Under the pieces are notes generated by a model, which saw only the letters and a list, made by a program, of their open reading frames with translations, was not told where the DNA came from and made no database searches. DNA of 27,864 bases from Bacillota bacterium. GTDB lineage: Bacteria; Bacillota; Clostridia; Lachnospirales; Anaerotignaceae. The DNA lies in the NCBI GenBank assembly GCA_023413275.1, contig JAEZPX010000165.1, positions 1 to 27,864 on the forward strand. The letters are read 5' to 3'. Positions 8,102 through 17,020 of this stretch are shown here, piece after piece; position 1 is the first letter of the stretch, and every line of letters begins with the position of its first letter. A program made the translations under genes and the position numbers.

Positions 8102-8824
8102 TTATTCAGCTACTGTTTCTTCAACAGCTGGCGCTTCCTGCTCACCCTGCTTGGATTCCAAAACAGCGTCTGCAACCTTGGAAGCAATCAGCTTTACTGC
8201 ACGGATTGCATCATCGTTACCGGGAATAACATAATCGATTTCGTCAGGATCGCAGTTTGTATCAACGATAGCAACAATAGGGATACCCAAATTGTGTGCT
8301 TCCTGAACTGCAATTCTTTCTTTTCTTGTATCAACAATAAAGAGCATGTCAGGCACTTTCTTCATGTTTTTGATACCGCCAAGGTTCTTTTCCAGCTTTT
8401 CCATCTCGTGTAACAAAGCTGCAACTTCCTTCTTAGGCAGTACTTCAAAAATGCCGTCAGCCTGCATTTTCTCTAACTCTTTTAATCTTGCAATTCTTGT
8501 TTTGATTGTTGTGAAGTTTGTCAACATACCACCCAACCATCTCTGGTTAACATAGTACATACCGCATCTTTCTGCTTCTTCTTTCAAGCATTCCTGAGCC
8601 TGCTTCTTTGTACCAACAAACAAAATTTCGCCGCCGTCTGCAATTGTCTTGCAAACTTCTGCATAAGCCTCATCAACCTTTTTTACAGTTTTCTGTAAGT
8701 CGATGATATAAATGCCGTTTCTTTCTGCGAAGATGTATTCCGCCATTTTGGGGTTCCATCTTCTTGTCTGATGTCCAAAATGAACACCTGCTTCTAATAA
8801 TTGTTTCATTGAAATTACGCTCAT
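8102..8824 (-). CDS. rpsB: Small ribosomal subunit protein uS2
   Basis: This is the 30S ribosomal protein S2. The N-terminus MSVISMKQLLEAGVHFGHQT and the following RRWNPKMAEYIF are diagnostic. Further signatures are QRWLGGMLTNF, PDMLFIVDTRKE and NLGIPIVAIVDTNCDPD. The start at 8824 is set by AGGAGG seven bases before this ATG. A longer in-frame reading to 8857 would add residues unlike the family and would run through the structured leader. The mature length of 240 residues is typical, with an acidic C-terminal tail. It has its own promoter and leader and is followed by tsf. Confidence 0.97.
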   Translation of the reverse strand: MSVISMKQLLEAGVHFGHQTRRWNPKMAEYIFAERNGIYIIDLQKTVKKVDEAYAEVCKTIADGGEILFVGTKKQAQECLKEEAERCGMYYVNQRWLGGMLTNFTTIKTRIARLKELEKMQADGIFEVLPKKEVAALLHEMEKLEKNLGGIKNMKKVPDMLFIVDTRKERIAVQEAHNLGIPIVAIVDTNCDPDEIDYVIPGNDDAIRAVKLIASKVADAVLESKQGEQEAPAVEETVAE

Positions 8825-8860
8825 AGCGCACCTCCTGTGGTTTGTCCTCCGCATCATTTT

Positions 8861-8897
8861 CCAGAAGAGACCGACTCTGTCGGCACCGTTCCTCTGG
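8861..8897 (-). promoter_or_regulatory. Structured 5' leader of rpsB mRNA
   Basis: On the minus strand an outer 8-bp stem (8897-8890 with 8868-8861, one G·T pair) encloses an asymmetric internal loop and an inner CCGAC/GTCGG stem (8883-8879 with 8875-8871) with a 3-base loop. It lies in the roughly 100-base leader between the promoter and the rpsB ribosome binding site. S2 is known to repress its own mRNA through a leader in E. coli. Whether this hairpin plays that part here is inference. Confidence 0.5.
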
Positions 8898-8931
8898 CAA
8901 CAGATACGTGCGTTTTAAAGTTACCTTTGGG

Positions 8932-8960
8932 ATTATATCATAGACAAATATAAAAAACAA
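8932..8960 (-). promoter_or_regulatory. Sigma-A promoter of rpsB-tsf
   Basis: On the minus strand TTGTTT (8960-8955) is followed at 17 bases by a perfect TATAAT (8937-8932). The -10 box carries an extended TGA just before it. The expected transcript start is near 8925, leaving a leader of about 100 bases. The -35 box overlaps the end of the topA terminator. Confidence 0.75.
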
Positions 8961-9004
8961 CCATTATTACCAAAGTTTTTCTAACTTTTTGTAAAATGGT
9001 TGTT
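8952..9004 (-). terminator. Terminator after topA
   Basis: On the minus strand AACAACCAT (9004-8996) pairs with ATGGTTGTT (8964-8956), followed by a run of Ts. The 31-base loop contains its own small AGTT/AACT hairpin. It starts about ten bases after the topA stop and closes the dprA-topA unit immediately before the rpsB promoter. Confidence 0.75.
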
Positions 9005-9013
9005 TTTCTATTT

Positions 9014-11158
9014 TTATTCCCCGTCAGCGGGCTTTTCCTTTATATAACCACACTTCTCATTGGAACAAACGATTTTCACATTTTTACGGCCTTTCTCTAC
9101 CATAAAGCTTCCGCATACGGGGCACTTCTCCCCTGTAGGTTTATTCCAAGACATGAAGCCGCATTCGGGATTATTTTCGCATCCGTAATAAATACGACCC
9201 TTTTTAGTTTTTCTGATCAGAACCTTTCCGCCACACTCAGGACAGTTCACCCCAGCTTCTTCAAAGAAAGGTTTTGTATTCTGACAATCCGGAAAGCCTG
9301 GGCAAGCCAAGAACTTTCCATACCGTCCATATTTTATTACCATGTTTTTTCCACATTTTTCGCAGATGACATCGCTCACTTCGTCTTTAATTTCTACCTT
9401 AGCCAGCTTTTCCCTTGCATCCTGCACACAATCTTGGAAGGCAGGATAAAAATCACGGATAACCTGTTTCCATTCCTCATGGCCGTTTTCCACTTCATCC
9501 AAACGTTTTTCCATGTTTGCAGTAAAATCAACATCGACGATATCTGAGAAATAACCTTTCATAATGTCGTTTACCGCTTCACCAAGCTCTGTAGGATAGA
9601 GGTTTTTTGCCTCTTTGATTACATAATGGCGTGCCAAAATAGTGGTAAGAGTCGGGGCATAGGTACTGGGTCGACCAACGCCGATTTCCTCCAGCATCTT
9701 GATTAAAGAAGCGTCGGTAAACCTAGCTGGAGGCTGGGTAAAATGCTGTTCAGGCAAAAGTGTTTCTACCTTTAAAATATCCCCCTTTTCTAAAAGAGGA
9801 ATCATTTTTTCATCTTCATCCTCACCCTTATTATAAGCCTCCAAAAAGCCTTTGAATTTCAAGCTTGAACCTGAACTTCTAAAGCTATATTCTCCAGCTT
9901 GCATTTTCACCGAAAGGGTATCATATACAGCAGGGCTCATTTGACTGGCAACAAAACGTTCCCATATCAATTTATACAACCGAAATTGATCCTTTGATAA
10001 AGATTCCTTGATGCTATCTGGTGTACGCAAAACTTCGGTGGGACGAATGGCTTCGTGAGCATCTTGGGTTTTCCCTTTTGATTTATAGATAACCCGTTCC
10101 GGATTCACATATTTATCGCCATACTCTTCTTTTATAAATGACACAACAGCTGAATAGGCTTCATCTGAAATACGGAAGGAGTCTGTACGAATATAGGAAA
10201 CCAAACCCACTGTGCCTTCCCCTTTGATATTGATACCTTCATATAACTGCTGGGCAATCATCATGGTTTTTTGTGTTGCCATATTCAAATGCTTGCTGGC
10301 TTCCTGCTGTAAGGTGCTGGTGGTAAAAGGTGCCACAGGTTTTTTCTGGCGCACACCTGTTTTTACGTCTGTAACCAAAAAATCTTTACCTTCCACGCCT
10401 TTCACAACTTCATCTGTGATCTCGCCATCAGGCAACTCCATCTTTGCATCGCCTTTGCCATAAAATTTTGCATCCAGATGCTTCGCATTTTTATCCAATA
10501 GCTTTGCTGTTAAAGACCAATATTCCGTAGGAATAAAAGCCAAGATTTCCTCTTCCCGATCGCAAATAATACGCAGTGCCACTGACTGTACACGTCCACC
10601 GGAAAGACCTTTTTTCACCTTTTGCCATAGCAAATCGCTGATTGTGTAGCCCACGACACGATCCAGCACACGTCTTGCCTGCTGAGCATTTACCAGATCC
10701 ATATCAATCTCTCTGGCTTCTGTAATAGAACGTTTTACTGCTGTTTTGGTAATCTCATTAAAAGTAATCCGGCTGATATCCTTATCTTCTCCAAGATTTA
10801 ACGCATGAACCAAATGCCAGCTAATGGCTTCACCTTCACGGTCAGGGTCAGTTGCCAGGAACACTTTATCCGCACTTTTCGCATCTCTGCGCAGTTTGCT
10901 TAATAAATCTCCTTTCCCCCGAATTGTAATATATTTTGGTTCAAAATCATTTTCTACATCTATACCCAATTGGCTTTTGGGCAAATCTCTTATATGTCCC
11001 ATGGACGCTTCTATTTTATAACTGCTGCCAAGAAACTTGCCAATTGTGGTAGCCTTAGCAGGGGACTCTACAATAACCAGATATTTTTTTGACGCTTTTG
11101 TCCCCTTACCGGTGGACTTTGTTGTTTTATTCTTTTTTTCAGCGATCTCTTTTGTCAT
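9014..11158 (-). CDS. topA: DNA topoisomerase I (type IA)
   Basis: TopA relaxes negative supercoils through a transient 5'-phosphotyrosine link. It has a Lys-rich tail (residues 1-24), then the Toprim domain with YLVIVESPAKATTI, acidic metal-binding DPDREGE (104-110) and SGGRVQSVALR. The active site is SYIRTDS with Tyr at about 322. The C-terminus carries three Cys4 zinc-ribbon repeats, opening CEKCGK, CPECGG and CPVCGS. The 714 residues match clostridial TopA. The start at 11158 follows GAGGTGA. It is 13 bases downstream of dprA, the conserved dprA-topA order, so its transcript normally passes through dprA, which is frameshifted here. Confidence 0.97.
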   Translation of the reverse strand: MTKEIAEKKNKTTKSTGKGTKASKKYLVIVESPAKATTIGKFLGSSYKIEASMGHIRDLPKSQLGIDVENDFEPKYITIRGKGDLLSKLRRDAKSADKVFLATDPDREGEAISWHLVHALNLGEDKDISRITFNEITKTAVKRSITEAREIDMDLVNAQQARRVLDRVVGYTISDLLWQKVKKGLSGGRVQSVALRIICDREEEILAFIPTEYWSLTAKLLDKNAKHLDAKFYGKGDAKMELPDGEITDEVVKGVEGKDFLVTDVKTGVRQKKPVAPFTTSTLQQEASKHLNMATQKTMMIAQQLYEGINIKGEGTVGLVSYIRTDSFRISDEAYSAVVSFIKEEYGDKYVNPERVIYKSKGKTQDAHEAIRPTEVLRTPDSIKESLSKDQFRLYKLIWERFVASQMSPAVYDTLSVKMQAGEYSFRSSGSSLKFKGFLEAYNKGEDEDEKMIPLLEKGDILKVETLLPEQHFTQPPARFTDASLIKMLEEIGVGRPSTYAPTLTTILARHYVIKEAKNLYPTELGEAVNDIMKGYFSDIVDVDFTANMEKRLDEVENGHEEWKQVIRDFYPAFQDCVQDAREKLAKVEIKDEVSDVICEKCGKNMVIKYGRYGKFLACPGFPDCQNTKPFFEEAGVNCPECGGKVLIRKTKKGRIYYGCENNPECGFMSWNKPTGEKCPVCGSFMVEKGRKNVKIVCSNEKCGYIKEKPADGE

Positions 11159-11171
11159 ACTTCACCTCAAA

Positions 11172-12252
11172 TTAACCTTCCCTGATATATCCCGCTTGAG
11201 AAATTTTCCGTATGTATCCCGAAATTTCCAACAAGGAAAGTATATACTGCACTTCCTGTATATTTTTATGCAGTTTCCTGCAAATGGTTTCTGCTAAAAC
11301 AGGTTCTTTATCAAGAATCTGATCATAAATTTCTTTTTCTTCCGCTGAAAGCTTTGCAGCCAATTGTTTGGAAAAAACCTGTTTTTCATATTCTTTATAA
11401 GTAATCCCCAATTCAAACAAAATATCATTGCTTTCTGTAACAACAGGACAACCTTGTTTGATTAGATTATTCGTCCCTTCGCTCAAAGCACTGGTAATAT
11501 TCCCAGGGACAACAAATACTTCTCTCCCGCTTTCCAATGCAATATCCGCTGTAATCAGCGTACCGCTTTTTTTTCCAGCCTCTACTACCACCACAATTTT
11601 TGACAAACCACTGATGATTCGATTTCGATTGGGAAAATGATGGGGTGCTGGTTCAGTACCTGGGGGATACTCGGAAATCAAACAACCATTTTTTGCAATG
11701 CTTTCCATAAGCTCTCGATTTTCAGCTGGGTAACAAATGTCTACTCCACATCCCAGCACAGCAATGGTTTGCCCACCGCCATCCAATACGCCTTTATGAG
11801 CCATGGCATCAATACCCTTTGCCATACCACTGACAACAGTAATGTTTGCCTTACCCAAATCATTTGCAATCTGATAAGTCACACCGGCTCCATAGCGTGA
11901 GCAACGTCGTGCCCCTACCAATGATACTTTATCAATAGCATCATCAGGCAGTGTGCCTTTTACATAAATTCCAATGGGCGGATTGTAAACTTGGATATAA
12001 CGGATGTAAGAAAGAATAGAACTGTATATTTTTATTCTCCAGCTCTTCAATCCAAGAATTCAGCTTATCCTCGTCCCTTCCAAAGAGTATTGCATCAATG
12101 GTTTTTTCAGGGATTCCTTTCACATTGATGAGCTGCATGCGATGGGCATTCCAAACTGCTTCGGCACTTTGAAAATATTCCAAAAGCAAATGAATACGTT
12201 TGATTCCTATTCCTTCCATTCTTGAAAGCCACATCAAATAGTATTCTTCCAT
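11172..12252 (-). pseudogene. dprA: Frameshifted DNA-processing protein A (dprA/smf)
   Basis: DprA loads RecA on incoming single-stranded DNA. Two overlapping frames together give one protein. The first (12252 down to about 11990) has the helix-hairpin-helix start MEEYYLMWLSRMEGIGIKRI and reaches FYSFLHPLYPSL. The second continues from YNPPIGIYVKG through the Rossmann core (VSLVGARRCSRYG, VSGMAKGIDAMAHKG, PHHFPNRNRIISGLS, GSREVFVVPGN-like SGREVFVVPGN) to a C-terminal winged helix. A +1 shift near 11985-12000 is needed. Intact homologues usually have about seven residues between the YP and DPP-type motifs; here only seven bases remain, so a deletion of roughly 14 bases would explain it. It may be a true pseudogene or a sequencing error. 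The start ATG at 12252 has GGAGGTG upstream. Confidence 0.85.
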
Positions 12253-12287
12253 GCTAGCACACCTCCGTACATCGAGTTACGCCCTTA

Positions 12288-12316
12288 ACTATATAACCAT
12301 TTTTTTAAAAATTCAA
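12288..12316 (-). promoter_or_regulatory. Sigma-A promoter of dprA-topA
   Basis: On the minus strand TTGAAT (12316-12311) and TATAGT (12293-12288) are separated by exactly 17 bases. The start of transcription would be near 12280, about 28 bases before the dprA ATG. It is divergent from the yifB promoter. Confidence 0.65.
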
Positions 12317-12341
12317 TAAGAAAATGTATAATCGACAGAAA

Positions 12342-12408
12342 TTTCAGTAATTATAGCTATTTATTCGTAGTAAATTACTGGAATCATTGCAAATTTTAGT
12401 AATTATTG
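12342..12408. repeat. Repeated AGTAATTA motifs between dprA and yifB
   Basis: TTTCAGTAATTATAG (12342-12356) recurs as TTTTAGTAATTATTG (12394-12408) with 13 of 15 identical bases. An inverted copy of its core, AATTACTG, is at 12373-12380. The second direct copy falls in the spacer of the yifB promoter, so an operator role is possible, but the AT-rich setting makes chance similarity easy. Confidence 0.35.
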
Positions 12409-12415
12409 ATATGAT
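12387..12415 (+). promoter_or_regulatory. Probable sigma-A promoter of yifB
   Basis: TTGCAA (12387-12392) and TATGAT (12410-12415) are separated by 17 bases. Transcription would begin near 12422, about 28 bases before the ATG chosen at 12450. The -35 box overlaps upstream in-frame ATG codons, which supports rejecting those as starts. Confidence 0.55.
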
Positions 12416-12449
12416 AATTTCAACTAGTATGAGAAATGAGGCGTTATCC

Positions 12450-13982
12450 ATGCTTTCTATGATTAAAAGTTCCGCATTGCAAGGAATTGACAGCTATCCA
12501 GTTTCTGTAGAGGTTGATTTGAGCAGTGGGTTACCTTCCTTTGATATTGTTGGCTTGCCAGATTCAGCGGTAAAGGAATCCAGAGAACGGGTGCGAACAG
12601 CAGTTAAAAACTCGGGATTTTCATTCCCTGTCAAACATATTACGGTAAACCTTGCTCCTGCAGATACACGCCAAGAAGGAGCTTCCTTTGATTTACCCAT
12701 TGCTTTGGGCATTCTTTGTGCTTGCGGTACACTGGAAAACGAAGCCGCCGCTGATTATTTTGTTACAGGAGAACTTTCTCTGGACGGTTCTGTAAGACCT
12801 GTAAATGGCGTTCTGCCCATGGTTTATGGCGCAAAGCAAAACGGAATAAAAAAATGCTTTATTCCTATGGAAAACATGGAAGAAGCTGCCCTGATCGACG
12901 GAATTTCCGTTTACCCTGTACATAGCCTAAAACAAATCGTATCCCATTTAAGCGGCAAGGAAAAAATACCAGCTTATTCTGTAGATGTAAAAGCGTTGTT
13001 TGGAGATAAAAAAGAGTCTGACATATTGGATTTTGCCCATGTAAAAGGGCAGGAAAATGCAAAACGAGCAATGGAAATTGCGGCTGCAGGTGGACATAAC
13101 TTTCTAATGATTGGTCCACCCGGCTCAGGAAAAACGATGCTTGCAAAACGTCTTCCCACTATTCTGCCTGACTTGACGTTTGAAGAAAGCATTGAAATTA
13201 CAAAAATATATAGTATAGCGGGACTATTGAGAAATAAAAACGCATTGATACGTACCCGCCCCTTCCGTTCCCCTCACCATACCATTTCCGCATCTGCTTT
13301 AACTGGTGGTGGACGAATTCCTAAGCCGGGAGAAATTTCCCTTTCCCATCATGGGGTGCTGTTTCTGGATGAATTGCCCGAATTTCAGAGGGCTGCATTA
13401 GAAATTATGCGTCAACCCCTTGAGGATGGACAAGTTACCATAGCTCGTGTAAATGGAACACTCACATTTCCCTCGGACTTTATGCTGGTTGCCGCTATGA
13501 ATCCTTGTCCATGTGGGTATTTGGGGGATGGTAACAAATGCCACTGCTCTATGAACGAAATCATACGATATCGAAGCAAAATCAGCGGTCCCCTATTGGA
13601 TCGAATTGATATTATGGTAGAAATGCCGGGGGTTTCCTATGAGGATTTAGAAATTGTAGAGCAAGGTGAGTCTTCCTCCAACATAAAGGAAAGAGTGCTC
13701 TTAGCACATGAAATTCAGTTGAAACGGTATCAAAAGGAAGGAATTTTTTTTAACGCTCAGCTTAGTGCTGCACAAATAGAAAAATACTGCGCTCTGGGGA
13801 CGAAAGAAAAAGAACTGCTGAAACAGGCTTTTTTGCGCTTAGATTTAAGCGCAAGAGCATATCACAAAATACTAAAGGTTGCCAGAACTGTAGCCGACTT
13901 AGCAGGGAGTGAAGAAATTACACTGCCACATCTGGCTGAGGTTTTGCAATACCGTTCGTTAGACAGAAAATATCTGCTTTAA
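12450..13982 (+). CDS. yifB: YifB/ComM family Mg-chelatase-like AAA+ ATPase
   Basis: This is a hexameric AAA+ ATPase; in Haemophilus and Vibrio, ComM drives branch migration during natural transformation. The N-terminal Lon-like fold begins MLSMIKSSALQGIDSYPVSV. The Walker A motif GPPGSGKT is at about residues 222-229, followed by the family signature RSPHHTISASALTGGG, Walker B GVLFLDELPEF, and a C-terminal Mg-chelatase domain with MNPCPCGYLGD. I place the start at 12450 (510 residues) because GAGG lies eight bases upstream; an earlier in-frame ATG at 12387 overlaps the promoter. Orientation is opposite to dprA, so two transformation-related genes share a divergent promoter region. A gene for a DUF1275 protein follows after 18 bases. 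Confidence 0.94.
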   Translation: MLSMIKSSALQGIDSYPVSVEVDLSSGLPSFDIVGLPDSAVKESRERVRTAVKNSGFSFPVKHITVNLAPADTRQEGASFDLPIALGILCACGTLENEAAADYFVTGELSLDGSVRPVNGVLPMVYGAKQNGIKKCFIPMENMEEAALIDGISVYPVHSLKQIVSHLSGKEKIPAYSVDVKALFGDKKESDILDFAHVKGQENAKRAMEIAAAGGHNFLMIGPPGSGKTMLAKRLPTILPDLTFEESIEITKIYSIAGLLRNKNALIRTRPFRSPHHTISASALTGGGRIPKPGEISLSHHGVLFLDELPEFQRAALEIMRQPLEDGQVTIARVNGTLTFPSDFMLVAAMNPCPCGYLGDGNKCHCSMNEIIRYRSKISGPLLDRIDIMVEMPGVSYEDLEIVEQGESSSNIKERVLLAHEIQLKRYQKEGIFFNAQLSAAQIEKYCALGTKEKELLKQAFLRLDLSARAYHKILKVARTVADLAGSEEITLPHLAEVLQYRSLDRKYLL

Positions 13983-14000
13983 TCTATAAGGAGTTCAAAA

Positions 14001-14675
14001 ATGGAACAATGGAAAAATCAAATGTCGGAAAGCTTTAGAATCGGCGCTTTATTGGCCTTTGCAGGGGGATTTTTCGATTCATATACTTATATTGCTAGAG
14101 GTGGCGTGTTTGCAAATGCGCAAACAGGAAATATGATCTTATTGGCGATTCAGCTGGTACAGGGAAAGTTTATGAATGCACTGTACTATCTCATCCCTAT
14201 AACTGCTTTTGTTTGTGGCATATTCCTAGATGAATACATTAAACAAAGATTTTATCTAACTCATAAGCTGCACTGGCGGCAGATTGTGCTTTTCATCGAA
14301 AATGTTGTGCTAATAATTGTTGCATTTCTACCTTTAGGAAAAGGAAATGTTTTAGCCAATGTATTTATTTCCTTTATCTGCGCAATGCAAGCACATAGCT
14401 TCCGCACCCTTCATGGGCTGCCTTATGCAACAACCATGTGCACAGGAAATCTTCGCAGTGGAACAGACCAATTGGTACACCTTGTGTTTCATAGAGACAC
14501 TGCTGCAGGGAAAAAAGCTTTTCTTTATTTTGCTATCATTTTTGTTTTTATTGCAGGTGCTGGTACAGGTGCAATCGTAACACCAATTATAGGTGCTAAA
14601 GCAGTTCTTTTTTGCTGTATTCTTTTAGGTATGGCACTTATGATGCTTTCACTAGAGAGAAATAATTTGGAATAA
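14001..14675 (+). CDS. DUF1275 (YoaK-like) integral membrane protein
   Basis: This 224-residue protein has about six hydrophobic segments and the family start FRIGALLAFAGGFFDSYTYI followed by GGVFANAQTGNMILLA. The loop HSFRTLHGLPYATTMCTGNL is also characteristic. Function in the family is not established. The start at 14001 follows AAGGAG by eight bases. It is 18 bases after yifB, so the two are probably cotranscribed, but no functional link is obvious. The gene ends 110 bases before the hairpin shared with the opposing chemoreceptor gene. Confidence 0.88.
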   Translation: MEQWKNQMSESFRIGALLAFAGGFFDSYTYIARGGVFANAQTGNMILLAIQLVQGKFMNALYYLIPITAFVCGIFLDEYIKQRFYLTHKLHWRQIVLFIENVVLIIVAFLPLGKGNVLANVFISFICAMQAHSFRTLHGLPYATTMCTGNLRSGTDQLVHLVFHRDTAAGKKAFLYFAIIFVFIAGAGTGAIVTPIIGAKAVLFCCILLGMALMMLSLERNNLE

Positions 14676-14783
14676 AATGAATAGCTAAAACGATACAAGC
14701 TTACTTTAAGCTTTAACACCTCATAATAAGAGATTCTTCTATGGTTTGAGTACTTTGCAAAAAATTTCACTGCTGAAAAAATT

Positions 14784-14822
14784 AAGGAGTGCCAATATCC
14801 AAACAGATTATTGGCACTCCTT
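14784..14822. terminator. Bidirectional terminator between DUF1275 gene and chemoreceptor gene
   Basis: A perfect 14-bp stem (14784-14797 with 14809-14822, core GGAGTGCCAAT) has an 11-base loop. On the minus strand it is followed by TTAATTTTTTC, a good tail for the chemoreceptor transcript. On the plus strand the tail TTTAAAATG is poorer. A smaller AAGCTTA/TAAGCTT stem (14697-14703 with 14707-14713) lies between it and the DUF1275 stop and has no T tract. Confidence 0.85.
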
Positions 14823-14872
14823 TAAAATGATTTATTTATAGGCAACAAATCTTACTATTCCATTTATTATTA

Positions 14873-17020
14873 TCATTTTGTTTCCTGTACGTCTTCTGAG
14901 AAAAGCTCGAACCTTCCAACAAGGTTTTTCAATGTTTCTGCTTGTCCGCTCAATTCCTCTGATGTTGCGGCACTTTCCTCTGCTGTTGCAGAATTATTTT
15001 GTATAACACTTGCAATCTGTTCAACGGCAAAGGTAATCTGACCTGCGCCTTGAGCCTGTTCATTGGAGGCGTTCACAATCCGCTCAATCAGCTTTGTGAT
15101 TGCGGAGGTTCCTTCCACAACCACTTCCATGGCTCTTTCTGTTTTATCTGCCATCACGGTACCATCCTCCACAGCATTGACAGTTTCTTCTATTAAAATG
15201 GCAGTATTTTTTGCCGCTTCTGCTGATTTCCCTGCAAGATTACGAACCTCATCTGCTACAACGGCAAAGCCCTTTCCTGCCTCTCCGGCACGAGCTGCTT
15301 CAATCGCGGCGTTTAGTGCAAGAATATTGGTTTGGAATGCAATGGCATCAATAATTTTAATAATTTCATTAATTTCATTTGATTTATCATTGATTACTTT
15401 AATCGCTGTAACCATCTCTTTTAATTGCTTATTGCAATCCTCAACCTGATGTTCCGTTTTTGACACAACCATTTTAGCATTCTCTGCATCCTCTGCATTT
15501 CGCTTTGTGTGTTCAGAAATTATGGCAATTGTGGCAGAAAGCTCCTCGATGGAAGACGCCTGTTCCGCTGCCCCTTGTGACAATGCCTGTGCCCCAGTTG
15601 CCACTTGATCCGATCCAAAGGATACCTGTTCCGATGCCTGATTAATCTCCGACAAAGTATTGCTGAGCTGGATTTTTATCCCTCTCATTGCAAGTAGAAT
15701 TTCTCTGTAATCACCCACATATTTCTCTTCACATTGAGATGCCACTTGGAAATCACCATTGGCCATAAGTCCAAGGAGATAATTAACGTCCTGAATAATT
15801 GTCTTTAAATTTAAAGCTGTGGCTTGGAATGTCTCAGCCAATTTGCCGATTTCATCTTCAGAATTTGCCTCCAAATCAATATCAAAGCAACCAAGTGAAA
15901 TATTCTCTGCCGCTTCCACTACATAATCAATTGGCTTTAGCATTCTTTTTAAAAGCACTATAATGACAATAATAATGGTAAGCAGTGCCAATAACGACAT
16001 AATCAACATAATTGTCGTAAGCCGAATAACATCTTTATTCAAATCTTTCGTCTCAACCGATGTTTGTGCCCACCAAGTTTGCTGACCGCAATCGATAGGA
16101 TAAAAATATCTTGCATATTCTTTGGTTTGCCCATCCAAATCGGTATACGGAGCATCCATTTGAAAAGCTTCTCCCGTTGCGAATCCCGCCAATATTTTCT
16201 CATAAATTTCGGCTGAGTTTCTATCCTTCATGTTTGTTCCCGTAAGGTCATTAGATGTACTGTCATAAACATAGACCCCATCTTGCGTCAATATATTAGC
16301 AAACATGGTAGGATACTTTTCGTTGACTGATTCAATTTTTGAAAAATTAGAAACAATCACATCAACATTGACAGCACCCTTTACTTCATTATTATTAAGA
16401 ATCGGATAACAAACAGAACAAAGCTGATCTCCCTCATATATCATAGGGTTTGTTATGTATTGATGCTTTGTTTCCTTAGCAATGCGATAATACTCTTCAT
16501 TGGAATAACTCTCATAGTTCCCTTCTGTTGTTATCCTTTGGTTCTGAGCACTCTCAGTATTAACATAGATCGCGTAATCTCTAACACTGGGGTCAAAAGC
16601 AAATGGTTCAAAATAAATTCCTATTCCGGAAATATCTTGATTATTTTTTACCATAGGCCAAGCTGTATTTGCAAAAAAGTTTTCTTTCTCATAGTTCTTT
16701 TCCTGCAATGCAACGTTGTAAACAATACTGGGCTTTGTAGGCACTTCAGCATCTACAGCTGGTATAGACTTACTATCTTTTTCGTATTGATCTTGGAAAT
16801 AGTATTGCAAATTTTTCGCAGTGGTATTTGCATCATCCATCATTGCTTGAACGATAAGTCCGTTTTGTGCTGCTATTCCTGAAAATTCCTCGTTCACCGT
16901 TGTTCTTAAGGCTTTATTGGCCTGGAAAACCGATACTGAAACCAATAAAGCAAGAAATATAATTAATGTTCCCCCAATATAAATTGCAATTTTTTTCGCA
17001 AGTTTCATCCTTCTTAACAT
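14873..17020 (-). CDS. Methyl-accepting chemotaxis protein with dCache-type sensor
   Basis: This is a transmembrane chemoreceptor that controls CheA. Residues about 10-31 form the first membrane helix, and a large extracellular region (about 35-335) has Cache-like features such as YARYFYPIDCGQQTWWAQTS. A second membrane helix is at about 338-360, followed by a HAMP domain (LKRMLKPIDYVVEAAENISL). The cytoplasmic coiled coil has the conserved tip IAFQTNILALNAAIEAARAG and FAVVADEVRNLAGKSAEAA. The end EDVQETK is no CheR-tethering pentapeptide. The length is 715 residues. The ATG at 17020 is preceded by GGGGGTT. No flagellar sigma-D promoter was recognised; a TATAAT lies far upstream at 17369-17374. 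The ligand cannot be predicted. Confidence 0.94.
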   Translation of the reverse strand: MLRRMKLAKKIAIYIGGTLIIFLALLVSVSVFQANKALRTTVNEEFSGIAAQNGLIVQAMMDDANTTAKNLQYYFQDQYEKDSKSIPAVDAEVPTKPSIVYNVALQEKNYEKENFFANTAWPMVKNNQDISGIGIYFEPFAFDPSVRDYAIYVNTESAQNQRITTEGNYESYSNEEYYRIAKETKHQYITNPMIYEGDQLCSVCYPILNNNEVKGAVNVDVIVSNFSKIESVNEKYPTMFANILTQDGVYVYDSTSNDLTGTNMKDRNSAEIYEKILAGFATGEAFQMDAPYTDLDGQTKEYARYFYPIDCGQQTWWAQTSVETKDLNKDVIRLTTIMLIMSLLALLTIIIVIIVLLKRMLKPIDYVVEAAENISLGCFDIDLEANSEDEIGKLAETFQATALNLKTIIQDVNYLLGLMANGDFQVASQCEEKYVGDYREILLAMRGIKIQLSNTLSEINQASEQVSFGSDQVATGAQALSQGAAEQASSIEELSATIAIISEHTKRNAEDAENAKMVVSKTEHQVEDCNKQLKEMVTAIKVINDKSNEINEIIKIIDAIAFQTNILALNAAIEAARAGEAGKGFAVVADEVRNLAGKSAEAAKNTAILIEETVNAVEDGTVMADKTERAMEVVVEGTSAITKLIERIVNASNEQAQGAGQITFAVEQIASVIQNNSATAEESAATSEELSGQAETLKNLVGRFELFSEDVQETK

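Noticed and set aside
8673..8960. A 95-codon minus-strand frame covering the rpsB leader and promoter.
   Set aside because: It overlaps rpsB in another frame and includes the promoter and leader structure; no ribosome binding site was found.
12387..12449. An upstream ATG that would extend YifB by 21 residues.
   Set aside because: The extension is unlike the family, overlaps the -35 and -10 boxes of the probable promoter, and has no ribosome binding site; the ATG at 12450 does.
14697..14713. AAGCTTA/TAAGCTT hairpin after the DUF1275 gene as a terminator.
   Set aside because: The stem is short, AT-rich and has no T tract; the 14-bp hairpin about 70 bases further on is the better terminator.
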